Shown piece by piece: positions 1 to 4,380 of a stretch of DNA of 6,343 nt. Position 1 is the stretch's first letter, and every line of letters begins with the position of its first letter. The position numbers and the translations under genes are program-made. The DNA lies in the NCBI GenBank assembly GCA_024638525.1, contig JAHEKB010000148.1, positions 1 to 6,343 on the forward strand, given 5' to 3'. The notes beneath the pieces were generated by a model, which had not been told where the DNA came from, did no database searches, and worked only from the letters and a program-made list of their open reading frames with translations. Source of the DNA: Bacteroidota bacterium (GTDB lineage Bacteria; Bacteroidota; Bacteroidia; NS11-12g; UBA9320).

Positions 1-120
1 CTTAGATGATGAAAACCAATCCAGGTGAAAGCCTTTGTTGTATCGGCGTTTCTGCATGGAACATGAGCTAAATGACAAGGCGAATGCCAATAATACGAGC
101 AATGAAATTTGTCTTTTCAT
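1..120 (-). CDS. Lipoprotein, N-terminal fragment (cut by window edge)
   Basis: Reading the minus strand from ATG at 120 gives 40 codons with no stop before the window edge. The protein begins MKRQISLLVLLAFALSFSSC, a basic start, a hydrophobic core and a cysteine at residue 20, which fits a Bacteroidota lipoprotein signal peptide (SPII). The mature part starts C-S-M-Q-K-R-R-Y-N-K-G-F-H-L-D-W. From memory, a Cys followed closely by KR-x-Y-x-K-G-F and an aromatic residue occurs in several uncharacterised Bacteroidota lipoproteins, but I cannot name a family. No acidic run follows the cysteine, so the usual surface-export signal is not evident and a periplasm-facing location is more likely. It lies 41 bp downstream of the stop of the 162-632 gene on the same strand, so it is probably the third gene of that operon. 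Function is unknown. Confidence 0.72.
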   Translation of the reverse strand, partial: MKRQISLLVLLAFALSFSSCSMQKRRYNKGFHLDWFSSSK

Positions 121-161
121 AAGAAGGTTGGAATGGTAAATTTAAGAATTTTGACTAGAGA

Positions 162-632
162 TTAAATATTCTCTATCTCCTTTAAGATATCGTAGCTCAA
201 ATCTTCGTGCAGCTGTTTGGTCGCTGTCTTTACCAATTGAAGCTGCCTAACCATTAAGTTTCTGAGGGCAATATTGTTGGAGTAAGAAGGCTGCATATTG
301 GCCAATTCTTTGCAAAAATGACTGAGCAATTCCGCTTCGGTTTGCTTATTCCCAGAATAACGAATATGCTTTTTAGTCTGCCGCAAGATCTTTCTAACGG
401 TCTTTTTAATGTAGTAGTAAGAAGAAGCATTAAATTCCTTAAAATCGTTGGATATCAACGACTTTACCTCTTGCCTATAGCCTTCTTCATCTTGCTGCTC
501 AAACAAGAGATAGGTGAGCAATTCTTTGTTTTCTTTCTTAAAGCGCGATAATCTCAGCGTTAGCTCCAAGAGCTCAGCTGCAGATTTGTGCTTTAAGGCT
601 TGTTTTATTTGAGCAGCGCTTGCGGGTTTCAC
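162..632 (-). CDS. Conserved-looking helical protein of unknown function, 156 aa, GTG start
   Basis: I do not recognise a named function. The product has no signal peptide or membrane segment, so it should be cytosolic. It is rich in Lys, Leu and Glu and looks all-helical. Visible blocks are ELLELTLRLSRFKKENKELL (residues 20-39), SSYYYIKKTVRKILRQTKK (70-88) and a C-terminal LHEDLSYDILKEIE (141-154). From memory, proteins of this length with the same KKENKELLTYLL and SSYYYIKK blocks occur widely in Bacteroidota as hypothetical proteins; this was not checked. The start must be GTG at 632: the upstream frame reaches a stop at 660-662 with no ATG between, and the next Met is near residue 112. No good Shine-Dalgarno site precedes it. 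It begins 31 bp after the 664-1191 gene ends, suggesting co-transcription. The basic helical blocks would suit nucleic-acid or protein binding, but that is only a guess. Confidence 0.82.
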   Translation of the reverse strand: MKPASAAQIKQALKHKSAAELLELTLRLSRFKKENKELLTYLLFEQQDEEGYRQEVKSLISNDFKEFNASSYYYIKKTVRKILRQTKKHIRYSGNKQTEAELLSHFCKELANMQPSYSNNIALRNLMVRQLQLVKTATKQLHEDLSYDILKEIENI

Positions 633-663
633 CTTAGCAAATCTATAGTATGGATTGCTTTAT

Positions 664-1191
664 TTAATTGCATAGGGCTTCATTGCTTGGCCACACAAAT
701 CCTTGATTTAAATCTAATTGATCTTCAAAACGACATAATGAGAGATCAATTTCTATGTCTTTTTCAATAACATCTGCGCAGTCAATGGCACAAACTTCAT
801 AGCTTAAATTGTGTGTAGTGCCATTTAAATCCATCACCTTATAGTTTAGTCTTAATGTGCCTAAGGCTCTAGTGCCGCCTGAAATGATAAAATCCCAACG
901 CCAGCTTTGATGGGCAGACCACAAACTGTCTTGGGTGTAAATTTCCTTTCCTCTTGTATTTTCTACTGAAAAATCCCAAGCGGCTATCATTGCTTGGGTA
1001 GAATCATTTACCCAGCGTGGAATTACCCCAAACACATCGTTCAAACCGTCACCATCAGGGGTATAGGCATTGGGCGTCCAAACATATTGCTGATTGTCTG
1101 CATCCAAATCACCACAACAGTCCTTATACAGGGGTGAATCTATACAGGAAGCGAATACCATGAGCAGTAACAGAATTGAACTCTTTATCAT
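664..1191 (-). CDS. Lipoprotein with a stand-alone CHU_C-like (gliding-motility-associated) domain
   Basis: The 175-residue product starts with a lipoprotein signal peptide (MIKSSILLLLMVFASC, lipid Cys at 16). After a short linker with a Cys pair (25-26) it carries PNAYTPDGDGLNDVF at residues 40-54, the opening signature of the gliding-motility-associated C-terminal (CHU_C) domain. The rest follows that domain's pattern: NTRGKEIY (78-85) where members have NRWGxxVF, WRWD near 97-100, and LGTLRLNYKVMD (110-121) where members have QGTYxYxIxYKD. In known proteins this domain sits at the extreme C-terminus of large T9SS cargo. Here it is nearly the whole mature protein and is followed by about 40 residues with further cysteines (134, 138, 153, 174). 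The Asp-rich DGDGLND loop may bind calcium. It is the first gene of a likely three-gene minus-strand operon, divergent from the CHAT gene. Start: ATG at 1191, with GGAG 12 nt upstream. An anchored accessory or adhesin-like role is inferred. Confidence 0.85.
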   Translation of the reverse strand: MIKSSILLLLMVFASCIDSPLYKDCCGDLDADNQQYVWTPNAYTPDGDGLNDVFGVIPRWVNDSTQAMIAAWDFSVENTRGKEIYTQDSLWSAHQSWRWDFIISGGTRALGTLRLNYKVMDLNGTTHNLSYEVCAIDCADVIEKDIEIDLSLCRFEDQLDLNQGFVWPSNEALCN

Positions 1192-1275
1192 TTTGTTTTT
1201 TTACTCCAAAGAGGAAATCAAATTTCGTCAATTATTTCCATTTGAGATCTGGAGTATGAAATTCTTCCCTTTCCC

Positions 1276-1283
1276 TATTTTTG
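1276..1283 (+). promoter_or_regulatory. Possible Bacteroidota -7 element just upstream of the CHAT start
   Basis: TATTTTTG matches the TAnnTTTG consensus exactly, and its last G is also the first base of the 17-bp palindrome. No TTG lies at the usual 17-23 nt upstream; the nearest is at 1242-1244, too far away. If used, transcription would begin about at the GTG start codon, giving an almost leaderless message. The T-rich context makes a chance match likely. Confidence 0.25.
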
Positions 1284-1299
1284 ATGCGTGTCACGCATC
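1283..1299. repeat. Perfect 17-bp palindrome across the CHAT gene start
   Basis: GATGCGTG-T-CACGCATC is an 8-bp perfect inverted repeat around one central base. It covers the GTG start codon (1288-1290) and the next three codons of the CHAT gene. It could be an operator, a hairpin limiting translation, or a short inserted element. Removing exactly these 17 bp joins the ATG frame at 1256 to the CHAT frame with no stop and a normal-looking signal peptide, which favours insertion. Confidence 0.8.
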
Positions 1300-2799
1300 C
1301 AACTTTTAGTTTTATGCCTGCTTCCATCCTGGGCATGGGCTCAATCACAGAGTTTAGATTTTCATTTGAACCAATACAAGAGCCAGTATAATTTGGTGCT
1401 CAACGCTAGGGGCATGGGCGACATTAATCCCAACTACTTTAGCATTCAAGACATCAAAGACTATCTGGCCTATATGGACGGTGATTATATACGAACGATG
1501 GGAGACAGTGTGCTAAGCGAAGATCTTCCCAAAAGTTATGAGCCAACGGAAGGAAGACCCCATCATATAGCCTTATTGTTTTATGCTTACGACAGTGACA
1601 ACTCCAAACTAAACCTTTGGGTAATTAATAAAAATGGAGTACACAGCAGCGGCTCATCTGCAATTGATGCCGCTGGTTTAATTACCTTAGAACGACAGTT
1701 TTACCTCCACCTAAAAAAGCAATCTTCAGCGCAAGTGCAAAGGGGCGTAATGCTAGAAGACACCGAAGAACCTGAATTGCCAAAGCAGGTAGATTCAATT
1801 CTGGCTTCGGTTCTATTTCCCGGCGAAACGGCCCATGCTATCCGGAGTTATTCCAGCTTGCTGATTAGTCCAGTGCTTAATATTGGTACGTTGCCTTGGT
1901 ATTGCATCAAACCCGAGGGCCAGGGAGATCAGATGATCGATCATTGGAATGTACAAATCTTAGAGAGCCTAAACCACCTTTCTATAGTTGCAAGAATGGA
2001 TTTGTATGGCGACAAGCAATACAAGAACAAGGTATTGGGATATCAGCCCAACTTTTACGAACATGAGCGCTCAACCTTTAGCCCTTTTAAACCCTTGATC
2101 ATAGGAAACCCAAACTACGGAAACTGCGGCTTGCCCGCCCTAGAAGGAGCTGAAGATGAAGCAGAATATGTAGCCAATGCGCTAGCAACTATAGTATTAA
2201 GTGGAGATAAAGCCGTTTTAGATAGCCTTACAACTCCAGGAAAAGACGATTGGTATGGGCGAAATAGATACCTAGGCTATGGCACCTACTTTCGGGGCGA
2301 TTTACTCTACTTCGCCACCCATGCGATTAGTAGTTCTACGGCACCCATGGACAGTTCTTTTATCTATCTATCATCGGAAAAAGATGAGTGCATTGCCTTG
2401 AGCGCCAAAGAGGTATTAAATATCAAGAAACTGCCCGGTAGCCTAATCATTATGAGCGCCTGCGAGTCGGGCAAAGGACGCACGGTAACCGGTGGTGTGG
2501 TTGGATTGGCCAGGTCGTTCTTAATAAATGGAGACAATGAGGGCTATGGCAACTCATTCTATGGGGCCCGAAATGTAGTCATGAGCCTATGGAGTATAGA
2601 TGATCAGAGCACTACCGAACTCATGAAAATCTTTGTGAATGAATTGCAAAAAGAACAAAGCTATTGGCCAGTTTCTCCGCTGCGGCAAGCCATTCTGAAA
2701 TACAGAGCGTTGGATTCAGACCCCTTGCATTGGGGCGCATTTCAAAGCATGGGACTGGCTTATCCGGGGACTTTGCTTGTGAGGATGGAGGGACCGTGA
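1288..2799 (+). CDS. Secreted CHAT-domain (caspase-like) protein
   Basis: The 503-residue product begins with a short signal peptide (about residues 1-18, ...LLPSWAWA before QSQ), so it should act outside the cytoplasm. The C-terminal half is a CHAT domain, a clan CD caspase-like cysteine peptidase fold. It shows the His motif YFATHA (His345), IIMSACESGKG (Cys392), GGVVGLARSFL (402-412), VVMSLWSIDDQST (430-442) and a closing DPLHWGAFQSMG (478-489). Both catalytic residues are present, so activity is likely; the substrate is unknown. The first 250 or so residues match no domain I know, and the TPR repeats common in CHAT proteins are not apparent. No T9SS sorting domain follows, so periplasmic residence is the simplest reading. 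The only usable start in frame is GTG at 1288, since a stop lies at 1282-1284, and there is no clear ribosome site. An ATG at 1256 in another frame may be the ancestral start. The last two codons lie in the adjacent GC-rich array. Confidence 0.88.
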   Translation: MSRIQLLVLCLLPSWAWAQSQSLDFHLNQYKSQYNLVLNARGMGDINPNYFSIQDIKDYLAYMDGDYIRTMGDSVLSEDLPKSYEPTEGRPHHIALLFYAYDSDNSKLNLWVINKNGVHSSGSSAIDAAGLITLERQFYLHLKKQSSAQVQRGVMLEDTEEPELPKQVDSILASVLFPGETAHAIRSYSSLLISPVLNIGTLPWYCIKPEGQGDQMIDHWNVQILESLNHLSIVARMDLYGDKQYKNKVLGYQPNFYEHERSTFSPFKPLIIGNPNYGNCGLPALEGAEDEAEYVANALATIVLSGDKAVLDSLTTPGKDDWYGRNRYLGYGTYFRGDLLYFATHAISSSTAPMDSSFIYLSSEKDECIALSAKEVLNIKKLPGSLIIMSACESGKGRTVTGGVVGLARSFLINGDNEGYGNSFYGARNVVMSLWSIDDQSTTELMKIFVNELQKEQSYWPVSPLRQAILKYRALDSDPLHWGAFQSMGLAYPGTLLVRMEGP

Positions 2800-2964
2800 G
2801 CCGGGGACCGGAGCCGTGAGCCGGAGACCGGAGCCGTGAGCCGTGAGCCGGGGACCGTTCCTTCTTCGCTGAAGCTTCGAAGGATGAGAGAGCCGGAGAC
2901 CGGAGCCGGAGCCGGAGCCGTGAGCCGTGAGCCGGAAACCGGAGCCGGGGGCTGGGGACCTGAG
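2794..2964. repeat. GC-rich array of about 7-bp units between convergent genes
   Basis: The tract is built from CCGTGAG, CCGGGGA, CCGGAGA and the 6-base CCGGAG in irregular order. The left block (2794-2857) has eight units plus CCG; the right block (2893-2964) has eleven units, decaying at its end to CTGGGGA and CCTGAG. The blocks are split by a 35-bp non-repeat segment. GC content is far above the flanking genes. The array starts inside the last two codons of the CHAT gene and ends 10 bp before the stop of the convergent lipoprotein gene. No transposase or CRISPR features are present. Confidence 0.9.
2858..2892. repeat. 35-bp inverted-repeat segment inside the GC-rich array
   Basis: This segment has no 7-bp units. 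TCCTTC (2859-2864) pairs with GAAGGA (2879-2884) around a 14-nt interior that itself contains CTTC-GCT-GAAG (2864-2874) and the palindromes GAAGCTTC (2871-2878) and CTTCGAAG (2875-2882). It could fold as a hairpin on either strand, but no T-run follows, so it does not look like an intrinsic terminator. It may be a small repeat unit or the core around which the array grew. Confidence 0.55.
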
Positions 2965-2974
2965 CAGTTTGATG

Positions 2975-3400
2975 TTATTCCGTGGGCTCTTCGCGGACTA
3001 GTCTGCCTCTAACGCCAAAGGGATCTTTTAATAGACTTATGACTTCCAAAGTATCGTGATTGAGTATGAGGTAGTCAAAACTTCTATCCATGATTTTGGT
3101 TCGAATGGTGTCTCCTATTTGTTCCCAGCTAAAAGGCGTTTTTTGGGCATTGGCACTGCCTTCGAACAGGCGTGCTTCTCCCAGCTGGCCTTCTTTAAAC
3201 TCCATATAACTGTTGGTGCTGTCTTGAATGGCCATTAAAGACCGAATCATATCTACACTGGTGTCTGCCCCTCTAAAATCAAGCTGGTTTTCCCAAACTC
3301 CCAGCAAATCAAAAGCGTTATTTACTTGCTCCTTTTCGGCATTTTGGCTTTGACAAGCGGCAAGCAAAGCCAGGCTTGCTATCCATAGTATTCTATTCAT
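2975..3400 (-). CDS. Small lipoprotein, lipocalin-like by appearance, unknown function
   Basis: The 141-residue product has a clear lipoprotein signal peptide, MNRILWIASLALLAAC, with the lipid Cys at 16. The mature part contains LLGVWEN (32-38), resembling the opening LxGxW of small Bacteroidota lipocalin-like lipoproteins, followed by short alternating segments that look like beta strands (YMEFKEG, FSWEQIGDTIRTKI, DYLILNHDTLEVISL). The length also suits a small calycin-type barrel, but this is resemblance only. Start: ATG at 3400, 20 bp after the stop of the 3421-4050 gene, so the two are probably one transcript from the promoter near 4064-4102. No export motif of acidic residues directly follows the cysteine. 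Its 3' end faces the GC-rich array and the convergent CHAT gene, and no terminator is visible on this side. Confidence 0.82.
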   Translation of the reverse strand: MNRILWIASLALLAACQSQNAEKEQVNNAFDLLGVWENQLDFRGADTSVDMIRSLMAIQDSTNSYMEFKEGQLGEARLFEGSANAQKTPFSWEQIGDTIRTKIMDRSFDYLILNHDTLEVISLLKDPFGVRGRLVREEPTE

Positions 3401-3420
3401 GGAGCGAAATTAATTCAACT

Positions 3421-4050
3421 TTAAAGAATGTTAATGCCTACCGCAATTTCTAAACTCCCTACAGGGAAAAGTGTAGTGCCCTCTCGCTCTTCCAGATCAT
3501 TTACTCCATAAGAAACGTCTTTATACTCCCAAAAGTAGTCGGTATAGATGCCGCCAAAAAAGAGGCCAAGATTAACAAACATGCCGTTCTCCAATAGATA
3601 ACGATAACCGGCATTGGCAACAAATACATAATTCTTACCTTCTTCGAACCATTCCCAGTCTTGGCCAATATCGTATGTAGTAGTCATGGTTTCAAACTCC
3701 ACTTGGCCTCCAAGATACATTCCAGAACCACCTGTATTCAAGAATTGAATGATTCCAGCACCAAATCCTACCCCTTTAAAATCTTCAGCTTTTTCACCAT
3801 CTTCTTTCTTAACAGTTTGAGAAAGCAAGCCCAAAGGAGTAAAACGAGCGTGCATGTTTATTATAGTTTTATCAGAGATTCCAAGTCCTAAATCTAATGT
3901 TGGACCAAAAAACAGGAAGCCCGCTGGATTTACCGATAGAGCCAAACTTGTTGAATTGGACGGATCAGCTTTTTCCCTTATTTCTGGCGGTTCGCTTGCA
4001 TAAACCGCACTAAACAGCAAGACCAGTATTAAGGTAAATGTCTTTTTCAT
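3421..4050 (-). CDS. Predicted outer-membrane beta-barrel protein
   Basis: The 209-residue product starts with a signal peptide (MKKTFTLILVLLFSAVYA, likely cut after residue 18). The mature chain has alternating Gly- and aromatic-rich segments typical of a small outer-membrane barrel: SLALSVNPAGFLFFGPTLDL (35-54), GVGFGAGIIQFL (93-104), GMYLGGQVEFE (110-120), NYVFVANAGYRYL (140-152), GMFVNLGLFFGGIYTDYFW (156-174) and a terminal strand SLEIAVGINIL (199-209) ending in a hydrophobic residue. About eight strands would fit the length. No ligand or transport role can be read from it. Start: ATG at 4050, with no strong ribosome site. It heads a probable two-gene operon with the 2975-3400 lipoprotein, so the pair may work together at the outer membrane. 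A run of eight Cs lies 14-21 nt upstream of the ATG on the coding strand. Confidence 0.85.
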   Translation of the reverse strand: MKKTFTLILVLLFSAVYASEPPEIREKADPSNSTSLALSVNPAGFLFFGPTLDLGLGISDKTIINMHARFTPLGLLSQTVKKEDGEKAEDFKGVGFGAGIIQFLNTGGSGMYLGGQVEFETMTTTYDIGQDWEWFEEGKNYVFVANAGYRYLLENGMFVNLGLFFGGIYTDYFWEYKDVSYGVNDLEEREGTTLFPVGSLEIAVGINIL

Positions 4051-4063
4051 GATGGTCAGATTA

Positions 4064-4102
4064 GGGGGGGGTAAAGTTAGTGAAAAACCCAGATTGCTAC
4101 AA
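4064..4102 (-). promoter_or_regulatory. Promoter of the barrel/lipoprotein operon with a homopolymer at the start site
   Basis: On the minus strand TTG (4102-4100), a 20-nt spacer and TAACTTTA (4079-4072) match the Bacteroidota pattern TTG-N17-23-TAnnTTTG except for the final base. Directly after comes a run of eight Cs (4071-4064), where transcription would be expected to begin, leaving a leader of roughly 15 nt before the ATG at 4050. Confidence 0.5.
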
Positions 4103-4167
4103 GCTATCCTCTGGCTATTTTGCGCTTCATCATCCAGTTTAATTACAATCTAAATAAGGGCAAAAAC

Positions 4168-4263
4168 ATGAGCAATATCATACTGCAAAAAGAGTGCTGC
4201 GATTTCAGCGTTAGTTGTTGTTTATCTGCAACTTACAATCAAAATTATAGCTGCCACACCTAG
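4168..4263 (+). CDS. Candidate 31-aa cysteine-rich small ORF
   Basis: ATG at 4168 opens a 31-codon frame ending in TAG at 4261-4263. The peptide has Cys at 10, 11, 17, 18 and 29 (...KECCDFSVSCC...). AAGGG at 4156-4160 lies 7 nt upstream, a well-placed Shine-Dalgarno site by general bacterial standards, though Bacteroidota rely little on such sites. There is no signal peptide and no neighbour that would modify a peptide. It partly overlaps the minus-strand candidate at 4222-4380, so at most one is likely real. Chance occurrence is a serious possibility. Confidence 0.18.
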   Translation: MSNIILQKECCDFSVSCCLSATYNQNYSCHT

Positions 4264-4380
4264 AGGTACCACAAGTAACAAAATTCGCTTTGAAATAGGT
4301 ACTAACTTAGGGGCGTAGAGGAAGTTAAAGCCCAGCCGATTGGGATCTTTCTCCACGCTTAGAATTAAATAAAGAGGCAT
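4222..4380 (-). CDS. Candidate 52-aa membrane small ORF, antisense-overlapping the cargo start
   Basis: ATG at 4380 opens a 52-codon frame ending in TAA at 4222-4224. The C-terminal part has a 19-residue hydrophobic stretch (ILLLVVPLGVAAIILIVSC, 33-51) after K31-R32 and before a final Arg, so it would be a single-span tail-anchored peptide. The frame also extends to an ATG at 4401, giving 59 residues. Against it: its ATG overlaps the cargo ATG by two bases on the opposite strand, any leader would lie inside the cargo coding sequence, no ribosome site is visible, and a 59-codon open frame can arise by chance. A remnant of an older gene is another possibility. Confidence 0.22.
   Translation of the reverse strand: MPLYLILSVEKDPNRLGFNFLYAPKLVPISKRILLLVVPLGVAAIILIVSCR

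Larger units (their letters stand above)
4051..4378. other. 328-bp divergent intergenic region
   Basis: This interval separates the divergent barrel gene and T9SS cargo gene. The left end carries a credible minus-strand promoter with a G8 run. A second match to TAnnTTTG on the minus strand (TAATTTTG, 4247 to 4240) is 190 bp from the barrel start and of doubtful value. I found no good plus-strand promoter for the cargo gene; the best is TCGCTTTG at 4285-4292, a 7 of 8 match with no upstream TTG. Two weak small-ORF candidates overlap here. No RNA gene or terminator is evident. Confidence 0.6.

Noticed and set aside
318..551. 77-codon plus-strand frame with hydrophobic stretches
   Set aside because: It lies wholly antisense to the 156-aa helical protein. 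Its hydrophobicity follows from the Lys/Glu-rich codons on the other strand.
1094..1309. 71-codon plus-strand frame overlapping the CHU_C-like gene
   Set aside because: Its first part is antisense to a well-supported lipoprotein gene. Only its tail from ATG 1256 matters, as the possible old CHAT start.
664..2799. A new defence system formed by the CHAT protein and the divergent operon
   Set aside because: The CHAT protein has a signal peptide, the neighbours are lipoproteins and a helical protein of unknown role, and no sensor, nuclease, gasdermin or toxin is visible. The evidence does not support a defence call.
2858..2892. Intrinsic terminator for the CHAT gene
   Set aside because: The hairpin has a weak 6-bp outer stem with a large interior and no T-run on either strand.
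2794..2964. CRISPR-like array
   Set aside because: Units are 6-7 bp and contiguous, with only one non-repeat gap. There are no direct repeats of 24-40 bp, no regular spacers and no cas genes.
4240..4247. Second minus-strand TAnnTTTG match (TAATTTTG) in the 4051-4378 interval
   Set aside because: It is 190 bp from the barrel start, its nearest upstream TTG has a 24-nt spacer, and a better-placed promoter lies at 4064-4102. Kept only as a note.
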